NCBI GenBank assembly: GCA_033439795.1
Contig: JAUTDP010000009.1
Coordinates: 930,001-994,000 of the forward strand
DNA length: 64,000 nucleotides
Direction of reading: 5' to 3'
Source of the DNA: Sordaria brevicollis
Lineage: Eukaryota; Ascomycota; Sordariomycetes; Sordariales; Sordariaceae
In this document: piece by piece, positions 44,179 through 53,631 of the stretch
How positions within the stretch are numbered: position 1 is the stretch's first letter
How the letters are laid out: each line of letters starts with the position of its first letter
Position numbers and translations under genes: made by a program
The notes under the pieces: model-generated
The model's input: the letters and a program-made list of their open reading frames with translations, nothing else
Database searches by the model: none
What the model was told of the DNA's origin: nothing

Positions 44179-47100
44179 ATGGATTTCTCCGGGCTCGATG
44201 CTGAAGATACCGAAGATTACGAGGGAGCTAGACTGGCTGTCGTTCCGGGCGACTCCATCACCTCACAGCTTCATGACCTTGCCCCTTCGAACCCTGGACG
44301 GACCCTTCTCCCTTCCTCCGTGGCCCGAGCCGTCAGCTTCGCAACAAGATCAACAAGTCTTGCCCTCCGCGTGGGCACACTCCTAACCGGCTATGGCTTC
44401 GACGCCGCCAAGATGACGACCTTGTCCAGTTTGGAGATGGGTCGTTTCGTACTCGAAGGAATCCTCGGTCGCGCTGGCAGAGACGCAATCGCTCGTTCTT
44501 CTTCGGAACACGGGAGGAAGGAAGCCGAGAATATGCTGGAAAAGAGCTTGGAGAACTTACACCGGACCATGAGTCAGATTCTCTTTTGGACAACAACGGG
44601 ATTTCATGTGACGGGAACCACGATTGCCATGTTTTCCGAGACTTCACAGCTTCTTCTTTCTACCTTGGATCAGTTTTTTGGGTCGACCGACTCTTCCCGC
44701 GCCATGGCCAGCATTATCACGCTCATACGAAGAGAGTTTCAAAATCCAGCTACCGGCGCACAAGGCGAACAAGTGGGAGTGATGGATCTGATGCTTGGGC
44801 TTTGTGGCATGGCGTATTTGCAGAGATGGTGTCGACGATCGCTTGAGGAGGAGACGCGGGCGCTTCAGATTGAAGAGGTCATCTGGGATGTCGTGGTCCT
44901 TAGTGATGGGATGCGGGTCGACGTCCACGAGGAGAGCGTATATGGTGTTCATGATGGTGAGTTTGCGGACGAGTTGTCTCCCACTAGCGGCAGCGGCGCG
45001 TACGACAGCGAGGAGGACGCAGAGGAAAGGATCAAGAACCAAATAATCCGGTCACTCGGCGATAACGCCAAAGTCTCCATCACAACCAAGATCAACACTA
45101 CGAAAACCATCACTGTCGACATTCAAGGGCCAATACAAGACATGCCAGTCTCTCCACCACCAGGAGTTGAACTCATTGAGGAGAGCAGGAACAAAATCTC
45201 TCCACAGGCGCAGGTTGCAGCGGACCACGTTCCACATGCTTGCCGTGTGGTGTACCGGCTAAACCGCAATCAGGAGAGAAGATATTCCATCACCAAGGAA
45301 GATGGTGATATCAGCCAAGTAACCGGATACGTCGAGCAACTAGACGACGATGATACAATGTCGGAACGCTCAGCGCCATCAGGTGATGCCTTACCCCCGG
45401 TACCGACCAAGTCGCAGGAACACATGCCGAGCTCTTCCATTCCCCGTCCTGGATCTTCCGCGTCGGGTGCCTCGAGCTCTTCAAAAAGTCGCATCCCTTC
45501 ACTTCAAATGCCCAAGAAGCGAAGTGAGAACGCGGCAAACCAGAAGCGACCCCGAATACCACCGACGGTCTCGTCATCAAACAAGCGCCAAGAAACGACA
45601 GCGTCGCGGGCTTCAGGCAGCCGCTTTCTGTCATCGAGGAACAGAGAGAATACCGATTCGAAAAGGAAACCAGTCGAGAAGAAAAGCGGGTTTCGAAAGT
45701 TTTTCAGCAGAGATGAGTCCGACTCGGACGGCCCATCACGCAAGAACAAACCAAGTCAAAGCTCCGGTCCCACAAGATTGACAAAGCCTGAGCCGTCGCC
45801 AAAGTACAAGTCTGCTTTGCCTAGTCCTGTCCGGTGTACGGCTCCTGGTTGTCCTTCCGCTTCTTCTCGTCCAACTCCCCGCCAGTCTTCCGCTTCTATA
45901 CCCAGGATAGAGGAACCTGGGGTGTCTCCAAAAAGCTCCTCTAGTAGTCTCGGGAGAAAGAACGCTGAGAGGTCTTCATACATACGGCCACCATCACGGA
46001 CGAGTTACATATCGGTTCATGAAAGGCGTCGCGACTCCGTGTACTCTCAGACAGAATCATACTCCATTTCTGCGGCCGACGATTTTCGACATTCCAGGCC
46101 TCCTTCGCCATGCGCTATCGAAACTGACGACGAAGATGCCGGTTCTCTTGTCAACCCTCGATCGTCTGATCCTACCCTCTCACACCCATGCGGTCTCCCG
46201 TCACCAAGAAATCCACGCTTGAGGAAGCCGAGGTACACACCGAGCATCTACACCCTCCCGCACGAGTCAACTTCATCGCTCGTCCCCTACCGAGATCCGC
46301 ACAACAGCGCGTTCAGCAACACAGAAGCATTGCGAGAGCTACGCCAAGACGGTCTGGTCGAAGGCATATTTCCCAAACACCACCTCTTGCGGAACATCAC
46401 CCGCTTCATGCGATTCGCTTCAGCCTCCTATGGCTCCAATTTCCTCAAGATGCTCGGCATTGCCAAAGAGATGCCCATCCTACGCGCCTTGGACACTGAG
46501 ACACACCACGAGCTGCGCTCCTTTGCGCACCACACCGAATCCGACGCCGGCAGCATCCTGCTCTCCTCCTTCGTCGACCCCCAAGGTGGCTCCGACGGCA
46601 CGGGCTCAACCAATACGGGCGTGCCTCTGGTGCACTACATCAGTCTCGACCACGACTCCAAAGCCGTCGTGCTTGCCTGCCGTGGTACTTTGGGATTCGA
46701 GGACGTCCTAGCCGACATGACATGCGACTACGACGACCTCGTCTGGCGTGACAAGGCCTACAAGGTACATAAGGGCATCCACGCCTCGGCCAAGCGCTTG
46801 CTCTACGGTGGCGACGGACGCGTTTTATACACGCTCAAACAAGCCTTGGAAGAGTTTCCCGACTACGGCCTCGTGCTAACGGGCCACTCGCTCGGCGGCG
46901 GCGTCACAGCCTTACTGGGCGTCATGCTCTCCGAACCTGCGCCCGGTTGCAACTCCACATCGTTCGTCACATCCACCGACCCGCACACGCACCTCCTAGG
47001 CGATTCCCTCTTCAACGGATTCGCAGCCACCCAACCGCCTCGCCACGTCTGCTTACCCTCCGGTCGCCCCGTCCACGTGTACGCCTATGGTCCGCCCAGC

Positions 47101-47724
47101 ACCATGTCCGCATCGCTATGCAAAGCAACCAGGGGTCTAATCACCAGCATCGTCAACGGGAACGACATGGTACCCTACCTGTCCCTAGGCGTGCTGCACG
47201 ATTTCCAGGCTGTGGCACTAGCCTTCAAGACAGATAACAATGAAGCCAAGGTAGAAGTCCGCCAAAGAATCTGGGAGGCCTTTCAGACGGGGATTGCAGA
47301 TAAGTGGTACGGTGGGAACCAAACTTCTTATCCAGGAAGTCACGATCCATCTTCCTCCTCCTCATCAGGTGGTCAAAACGGTCCCGGTTCAGGGGCAGGT
47401 GCAGAATTCTCAGATGACGACCAATGGGCCTACGCTGCGCTCAAAGTGTTGAGAGCGAGCATGATGAGCCATAAACTATTACCGCCGGGGGAAGTGTTTG
47501 TGGTGGAGAGCACACGAGTTTTGAGGAGAGATGCGTTCTTGTTGGATGGAGAGGAGGGGCATCTGGGTAGACCGGCGCAGAGGATCGTGCTCAAGTATAT
47601 CAGGGATGTGGAGCAGCGGTTTAGGGAGGTTAGGTTTGGGACGAGCATGTTGACGGATCATAGCCCGGGGAAGTATGAGGATGCGTTGAATAAATTGAGG
47701 GCGGGGGTTATGGATGCTGCTTGA
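44179..47724 (+). CDS. Class-3 lipase, diacylglycerol lipase-like, with long disordered middle
   Basis: A single-exon protein of 1,181 residues; the ATG at 44,179 is preferred over the upstream TTG-opened frame. Residues 1-300 are mostly helical with moderately hydrophobic segments (LALRVGTLLTGYGFDAAKM, TTTGFHVTGTTIAMF) and could associate with membranes. Residues about 400-720 are Ser/Pro/Arg-rich and disordered. The catalytic part starts near 770: VVLACRGTLGFEDVLADM and the nucleophile elbow LTGHSLGGG (Ser904), then VHVYAYGPPSTMS and NGNDMVPYLSLG, the order seen in sn1-specific diacylglycerol lipases and class-3 triacylglycerol lipases. It likely hydrolyses acylglycerols at a membrane or lipid droplet. 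The exact substrate and the catalytic Asp/His are not assigned. Confidence 0.83.
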   Translation: MDFSGLDAEDTEDYEGARLAVVPGDSITSQLHDLAPSNPGRTLLPSSVARAVSFATRSTSLALRVGTLLTGYGFDAAKMTTLSSLEMGRFVLEGILGRAGRDAIARSSSEHGRKEAENMLEKSLENLHRTMSQILFWTTTGFHVTGTTIAMFSETSQLLLSTLDQFFGSTDSSRAMASIITLIRREFQNPATGAQGEQVGVMDLMLGLCGMAYLQRWCRRSLEEETRALQIEEVIWDVVVLSDGMRVDVHEESVYGVHDGEFADELSPTSGSGAYDSEEDAEERIKNQIIRSLGDNAKVSITTKINTTKTITVDIQGPIQDMPVSPPPGVELIEESRNKISPQAQVAADHVPHACRVVYRLNRNQERRYSITKEDGDISQVTGYVEQLDDDDTMSERSAPSGDALPPVPTKSQEHMPSSSIPRPGSSASGASSSSKSRIPSLQMPKKRSENAANQKRPRIPPTVSSSNKRQETTASRASGSRFLSSRNRENTDSKRKPVEKKSGFRKFFSRDESDSDGPSRKNKPSQSSGPTRLTKPEPSPKYKSALPSPVRCTAPGCPSASSRPTPRQSSASIPRIEEPGVSPKSSSSSLGRKNAERSSYIRPPSRTSYISVHERRRDSVYSQTESYSISAADDFRHSRPPSPCAIETDDEDAGSLVNPRSSDPTLSHPCGLPSPRNPRLRKPRYTPSIYTLPHESTSSLVPYRDPHNSAFSNTEALRELRQDGLVEGIFPKHHLLRNITRFMRFASASYGSNFLKMLGIAKEMPILRALDTETHHELRSFAHHTESDAGSILLSSFVDPQGGSDGTGSTNTGVPLVHYISLDHDSKAVVLACRGTLGFEDVLADMTCDYDDLVWRDKAYKVHKGIHASAKRLLYGGDGRVLYTLKQALEEFPDYGLVLTGHSLGGGVTALLGVMLSEPAPGCNSTSFVTSTDPHTHLLGDSLFNGFAATQPPRHVCLPSGRPVHVYAYGPPSTMSASLCKATRGLITSIVNGNDMVPYLSLGVLHDFQAVALAFKTDNNEAKVEVRQRIWEAFQTGIADKWYGGNQTSYPGSHDPSSSSSSGGQNGPGSGAGAEFSDDDQWAYAALKVLRASMMSHKLLPPGEVFVVESTRVLRRDAFLLDGEEGHLGRPAQRIVLKYIRDVEQRFREVRFGTSMLTDHSPGKYEDALNKLRAGVMDAA

Positions 47725-48246
47725 AAAAAAAGCTGTTTGGAAGGGGAGGAAGGAGTATATGACTTGATGACTTTTCTGTGGAAAGAAATTTGGTTATTTG
47801 ACGGAAGGGGTTGGACGACATATCTTGGATATCTTTGTTAACATTTGATTGATGTAGCGTACATAAAGAAAACAAAAATCAAGGTGAAGAATAACATGTG
47901 GCACCAGGATATCCAATGCATGGTCTCGAATACATAGGTACGTCTGTGTGTCAAGACTTCTCACTCCGGACAAGAAGCAACCCCGAGATGGAGTCAATCT
48001 TTGAGCCAACCTCCATCCCGAACGGCTGAAGTTCGGTAACTTTCCTTCTTCTCATGATCACCCGCAAACTGTATTCACCCAGAAGAAGATCCGCTTTCTC
48101 CAGACTTTTATTGAAGAACAAGACCACGGCAGACGACGAGGGCGGGGATGAACCATGTGGGACCCCGCCTTGGGGAAACTGCAGCGGCCAAGCCCTTCCT
48201 CGGCGGCGCCAAACACGGTCAACCGGGCTCAGCCGGGGTCTTGTCC

Positions 48247-48271
48247 GGCGTCACTTGGCGTCACGGTTAAA
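48247..48271 (+). promoter_or_regulatory. Tandem GGCGTCAC pair abutting a GGTTAAA element
   Basis: The two octamers are spaced exactly 10 bp apart, one DNA helical turn. The reverse complement contains TGACG, the core bound by CREB-type bZIP factors. The adjacent GGTTAAA fits the XlnR-type consensus. It lies about 210 bp upstream of the TATA-like box. Function is inferred from position and spacing only. Confidence 0.35.
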
Positions 48272-48473
48272 TGGGGATAAATAGGGAAAAACGTAAACCA
48301 ACCACATGGGAACATTGCTTCCCCACATCCGTCTTGGAGTCGTTTCGGCATCATGGCCCGCGATCCGTCAATTCTTGCTGGTGGTGGTGGTGAAGGTGAT
48401 GATGATGGAGAAAAGAGGAGGAGTGACAGGACTATCCAAATACCCGGGTCTTGTCAAGAGGTGAAGGCGGGGA

Positions 48474-48480
48474 TATATAA
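48474..48480 (+). promoter_or_regulatory. TATA-like box of the GH43 gene
   Basis: TATATAA about 300 bp upstream of the GH43 start codon and followed by a pyrimidine-rich stretch, a layout common for strongly induced fungal genes. Confidence 0.45.
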
Positions 48481-48781
48481 TAGATCGGTCGTTCCTGCAT
48501 TGATTTTCCTCCTCTGGTTCTTCTCTTTCTCTTCTCCAGCTTTCACATCTCATCCAGACTTTGGACTTCATCTTCAGAACTCTATTTTCCCCTAGCGGAC
48601 TCTCTTCCCCGCATTTTCGCCTACCCCGCAAAAGTTACCCCAACTTTTACATCTTTCCCCGCGAAAACCCCACACACTTTTAACTTACACGGCGCTGCTC
48701 CGTCCCGTTCGAAAACTTGAAGCCATCGTCACCACCACCACCACCCAGCACAACCTCCACGAGAGTCAAACAACAGTCAAA

Positions 48782-49783
48782 ATGGCGCCCCTAATCACAA
48801 ACATCTACACCGCCGACCCCTCCGCGCACGTCTTCAACGGCCGCGTCTACATCTACCCCTCCCACGACCGCGAGACCGACATCCAATTCAACGACAACGG
48901 CGACCAATACGACATGGCCGACTACCACGTCTTCTCCACCGACTCCCTCGACCCTCAGGGGCCAGTAACCGACCACGGCGTCGTCCTCAAGACTGAAGAC
49001 ATCCCCTGGGTGTCCAAGCAGCTGTGGGCGCCCGACGCCGCCTACAAGGACGGGAAATATTTTTTGTACTTCCCTGCCCGTGACAAGGAGGGAATTTTCA
49101 GGATTGGTGTCGCTGTTGGTGATAAACCCGAGGGACCGTTTAAGCCCCAGCCGGAGCCGATCAAGGGCAGTTACTCGATTGATCCGGCTACGTTTGTGGA
49201 TGAGGATGGGGAGGCGTACTTGTACTTTGGTGGACTTTGGGGTGGGCAGTTGCAGTGTTATCAGAAGGGAAACAACATCTTTGATGCGGAGTGGCAAGGG
49301 CCTAAGGAGCCGACGGGGAAGGGGGTGAAGAGTTTGGGAGCGAGGGTCGGGAAGTTGACGCCGGATATGTTGGAGTTTGCGGAGGAAGGGGTTAAGGATG
49401 TGGTCATCTTGGCTCCCGAGACCGGAGAGCCGTTGGATGCTGATGATCATGATCGGAGATTCTTCGAGGCGGCGTGGATGCATAAGAGGAACGGGAGGTA
49501 CTACTTCAGTTACTCGACGGGTGATACGCACTACTTGTGCTATGCTGTCGGCGATAGTCCGTATGGACCGTTCACGTATGGGGGAAGGATCCTTGAGCCG
49601 GTGCTGGGGTGGACGACGCATCATTCGATTGTGGAGTTCCCCTTGGGAAGTGATAGGTGGTGGTTGTTCCATCACGATTGCGAGCTGAGCAAGGGCGTGG
49701 ATCATCTCAGGAGCGTCAAGGTGAAAGAGATCTTCTTTGATGGGGAGGGCAAGATTCATGGGGAGAAGCCGGAGGCGAAGTGA
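48782..49783 (+). CDS. Intracellular GH43 glycosidase (beta-xylosidase/arabinofuranosidase type)
   Basis: A single exon of 333 residues with no signal peptide, so cytosolic. The five-bladed GH43 catalytic residues are visible: general base Asp12 (YTADPSAHVF), pKa modulator Asp134 (YSIDPATFVD) and general acid Glu229 (RRFFEAAWMHKRNG). His281 in WTTHHSIVEF matches the conserved histidine of the central site. The length equals a lone catalytic domain without a C-terminal beta-sandwich. Such intracellular enzymes release xylose or arabinose from short oligosaccharides taken up by transporters. Substrate specificity is not decidable here. The promoter carries a GGTTAAA element that would fit control by a xylan regulator. 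Confidence 0.9.
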   Translation: MAPLITNIYTADPSAHVFNGRVYIYPSHDRETDIQFNDNGDQYDMADYHVFSTDSLDPQGPVTDHGVVLKTEDIPWVSKQLWAPDAAYKDGKYFLYFPARDKEGIFRIGVAVGDKPEGPFKPQPEPIKGSYSIDPATFVDEDGEAYLYFGGLWGGQLQCYQKGNNIFDAEWQGPKEPTGKGVKSLGARVGKLTPDMLEFAEEGVKDVVILAPETGEPLDADDHDRRFFEAAWMHKRNGRYYFSYSTGDTHYLCYAVGDSPYGPFTYGGRILEPVLGWTTHHSIVEFPLGSDRWWLFHHDCELSKGVDHLRSVKVKEIFFDGEGKIHGEKPEAK

Positions 49784-50852
49784 AGGTGAACTTGGTGATG
49801 GCTTACGGGAGCGTCATGGCACTGACTCTTTTTTGTATCTAAGTGAATTCTTCCTGGACATACCCAACTTCGTCAACTCTGGAACCCTTTGCTCAGAGTC
49901 TTTTTGGCGGATAAGGAGATTGTCGTTGTTGAAGCGGATATTTTCTTTTGAAAGAGGCGCAAACTGGTTTGTCAGTGGGTTTCCAAGGATGATACCGATA
50001 TTGATGTTTCTTTCTGTTTGCTTTTATCCTGTCATGTTCTTCTCTTGTCCCCCTTTCATAGGTACTCATGCTCCGGGTCTTCGGGAAACGGTCATCAATA
50101 GCGAATGTCAATTTCGGCCCCGTTCGGCGGTAAGTTCACGGCACCCCATCACACTGTACTGCCTAAGTCTCTCCTTCCTCATGACATCATGATCCCGTGG
50201 CAGTTGTCCGTCCCGGACCATTGTACAATTACGAAATCTCTCAATCATTAACTACTTACCTGCACTTACAGCAAACATGCATGAATTTCTCTCCCACAAG
50301 AATCCAACTGAGGCACTTTCACCAACTTTCTTGGAGTCTTTATTGATCACGAATACCATCCCTCGCTATTCTGTTTCTTTTGCCCCTCCACTCGATGGTG
50401 ATTCTTAACAAGGAACAACCGGACACATCAATCTCGTCGGCCTCGATACCGACCAGCGTCCCAGACGTCGCTGGTCTTCAAGCATCGGAACCGCAAGGTA
50501 CCTCATTTTGACGAATGCCCTGCAGCTCTGCTTGTGCCGAGAGTCGCTTGGAGTTTTACTGGAGGAAGCCGTGTCTGCAATATGCCTGGCTTCATGCGTC
50601 ACGGGGCGTTATGCGAACGCGGCTGTGAGCATCGGCACATTTGCAGAGAAACTGCGGTGCTGGACGTAACCGGGCTAACGAGTCTACACTCCATTTGGTT
50701 TGAATTGTCCAGTCAAAACAATCCATTCACTATCAAGACTTTGACTTTCGAATCCCCCATGCGAGTCTGACCTCGGCTTATTGACTACCAGCTACCCATC
50801 TTGAGACATGACCTCTCCCCCTTGGGACTCGAAGAAAGAAACCCTTGAGGCC

Positions 50853-50896
<44 letters not shown>

Positions 50897-51298
50897 GGTG
50901 GAAACCGGAGTCTTCGACACTCGGCCTTTTATCTTTTACACTACGTACTTGAACAATTTGAAGTCTCGTCGCATGCTTGGACTTAGGTCGACTAGCGGCT
51001 GCGGCAACATTGCTAGCCAGAGGCCTTGTATATATCTCATGCCTATAGTGACGTACATTGCCCCTTGTCTGCCAGCCAGCCTCGATCTGCTTGACTTGTG
51101 ATCGTCATAATCGTCTCAGGCGTACCATTCAATGTTCCCAGCCAGGAGCTCAGGTGTGCCCTTTTCAAAACTACATGTTATCCATCCTTCACGAGGTTGA
51201 GACTCTCAGACCCTCACCCTGGCAACGCTACACAACGTTGGCAGCACCGCTCATATCCAACTTCGAAATCGTTCCCTCTTCTTACCTTGAGCTTCATA
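49784..51298. other. Intergenic, contains a 42-A homopolymer
   Basis: 3' region of the GH43 gene and promoter of the membrane protein gene. A 42-base A run lies at 50,854-50,895. No gene recognised. Confidence 0.45.
50854..50895. repeat. Poly-A tract of 42 bases
   Basis: An uninterrupted run of A on the plus strand in intergenic DNA. It could be the tail of a retroposed sequence, but the preceding bases show no recognisable gene, and I found no target-site duplication. Its exact length is prone to sequencing error. Confidence 0.85.
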
Positions 51299-53631
51299 AT
51301 GCATGCCACGTTGATTACATCCGTCGTCGCTTTGTTGCCCGCTGCTACTCCCGTACCACCAGCACCATCAACCGTGACGGCAAAGCCAACCTTTCCGGGA
51401 AAGCACCCTCACCATCACCATCATGATGGTGCTTTGAAACCTCGAACAACAAGCACAACAAGCTTCGATCCAGCAGACTTTTGGCCGGATCTCTTTCCCC
51501 CTAATGAATGGCAAGAGTTTCACCCTGGCTGGGGTGAAGAATCTAGGCCATGTCATGTATGCGGATACCTTTTACCATTCCCTGAACCATCTCTAACTTC
51601 CTCCAGGCCAGCCAATTCTACTCCTGCGCCGACCCCTACGTGAATAGGGACAACAGTTGTGAGAATGCCAATCCTAACAATGGCGGAGAATTTGGGAACT
51701 GGGGTTGCCTCTGCGAGCGTGCACCAAAGTTCTTCAAGTGCATGTCTCAAGCCCAAAATAACGACCCCGAGTGCTGGAGGAATGGATACAACGGGGACAG
51801 TGAGTACTTGCCTATTCCATTGGTCCTGAGATACTGTCTAACATCTCTCATCAGCTTGGCAAATGAAATGGTACCATAATTGGTGTGGTGATGTTCCTCC
51901 ATCAGTGATGTCTTACATGTCACAGCCGTAGGTCTTTCTGACCCCCTCGTCTCCGTTCCCATTCATTTATCCCTTCATCGTTCATTTGCAGACATCTTTT
52001 TCTCCAGTTATTTGCAAGCTTTTCCTCTCACTAGGTGGTGTTTCCTCTGTGCTGACCATCTCCCAGACGAACCATCAATTTAAGCTACACGTAAGTTGCG
52101 CATATGACTGATATTGAACATAGTCAAAGGACTCGCTGACAAGCGGAATCAGCACGGTAGATGATGCTGCAGGAAGAGGGTCACAACCAGCCGCTGAACG
52201 GTTTATTGACCCGCATTACAAAGGCTCCGGGTCTCTCCTTTCTGGTGAGTGTACATCGACTGACTTCACTCCTGTATTAACGACCACGAACGGGCTTGAG
52301 ACCTTGGTATATGCCGGCTTTCAAGGCTGCAACGATAACCGGCCTCAGTGCTGCCCCTGGCCAGTTGCCACAATCTCCGCAAAGAACGACCCTTCCTCTA
52401 CGATCGACGTGCAAGTAGAGCCGGAACTCGAACACAAAGATGGTGATGCTTGGCCTCGACCTGCCAAAGGTTACAAGGGAAAACTCAAAGACTGTCCTGA
52501 TGACTACTACTCTGTCTCGGGTGGCTGCTGTCCTGCGTATGTATCCCTTCTCCTGTTCTGCCTCTGTACTTTTGTCAAGCCTCTAACGTCATGACCAGAG
52601 GGTTTTACTTCTTCACAGCTGCCCTCGGTGGCCAAACACCATGCTGGCGTCCTCTCAGTAGCACGGCCAAAGTTCCACCCGTAACCACCAAAGGGGTTGC
52701 CGAACAAGGTGCGAAGACCAACGCTGAAACCAGCACTGAGCCTGGCGACATTCAGGAATTGTCAAAAGCTACGTCGGCCATCAACAACGTCATCTTCTCT
52801 CGCCATTATCCGGTTGACGACCCCAAGGACCTTTCCCCTGCTGGTAAAATTGGCGTGTCCTTGGGCATCGGCATACCAGTGAGCGCCGCCCTCTCAGCCC
52901 TCTTGTGGTTCTTGCGGCGGCACCGGAGGAATAAGAAGAGGGAGAAGTTGAGGAGGGCTAGGGAGCAAGCCGACAACTACCGTTACTACACTCATATCTG
53001 GGACGGCCCCCACCACGGTTCAGTAGAGCATCTCCTGTTCCCGGGTGGGCCCGGACAGGAACTCCAAACTTTCAACACGAGGAGGACAAGAAACTACATG
53101 ATGAATCGTACGGATAGCGTACACACCACCACCTCATCCACTCATGAACAAATCTCTCATCTACAGCAACGCCAGAACGAGTTGATCGCCCAGAGAATGA
53201 ACGCCGCCAACATGAACAACACTCCTGGCTACCCCCCTCCGGTCCACATCCCTCCCCGCGTGAGCTCTGCAGCAGCCACTGTCAACAACAACAACGCAGC
53301 CAGATACTCATACGGACATCAGCTTGCATCACACAATACGTCGGGAATTCCTCTTGCTAGACACAGCGGAAACGCCTGGGGTGCACATGCCTTTGACTCT
53401 AACGGTGAAAAGGCCAGAGGTGAGAAAGAGGCAGATGAAAATCCTTTCGAGGATATGGGTGGAGCTGTTGGATCGTCTTCGAGTTCTTCGACACATCACA
53501 ATGGAGTTCAGCAGCAACGCCAATCTGGTTCTGGTGGCCAACACTCGGCTGGACATCAGGGCATGTATGGGCTTCATGGCGAGGAGGCGGACGAGGGGTA
53601 TCTTGAGCCGCCGCCGGAGTACAAGGAGTGA
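51299..53631 (+). CDS. Secreted-side cysteine-rich, single-pass membrane protein, function unknown
   Basis: Seven predicted exons: 51,299-51,556, 51,607-51,799, 51,855-51,927, 52,067-52,090, 52,153-52,244, 52,326-52,536, 52,599-53,631; 627 residues. The N-terminus MHATLITSVVALLPAA looks like a signal peptide, followed by a Pro/His-rich stretch. The outer region is Cys- and Trp-rich (CADPYV, CLCERAPKFFKCM, CWRNGYNGD, NWCGDVP, QCCPWP, GGCCPAGFYFFT). A single membrane helix lies near 366-389 (IGVSLGIGIPVSAALSALLW) with a basic stop-transfer (RRHRRNKKR). The cytoplasmic tail is Gln/His/Asn-rich and ends PPPEYKE. A surface sensor or adhesion-like role is only a guess. Exons 4 and 6 rest on phase and weak motifs; the acceptor before exon 6 is CAAG. 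Confidence 0.7.

Larger units (their letters stand above)
47725..48781. promoter_or_regulatory. Intergenic with promoter of the GH43 gene
   Basis: It holds the lipase 3'UTR and the GH43 promoter. A TATA-like TATATAA lies at 48,474-48,480, about 300 bp before the ATG. Two copies of GGCGTCAC lie at 48,247-48,254 and 48,257-48,264, directly followed by GGTTAAA at 48,265-48,271, which fits the GGNTAAA form of sites bound by XlnR/XLR-1-type xylan regulators. Binding is inference. Confidence 0.45.

Noticed and set aside
48791..49759. 322-codon minus-strand frame opposite the GH43 gene
   Set aside because: A shadow frame of a GC3-biased gene; the plus strand has all GH43 catalytic motifs.
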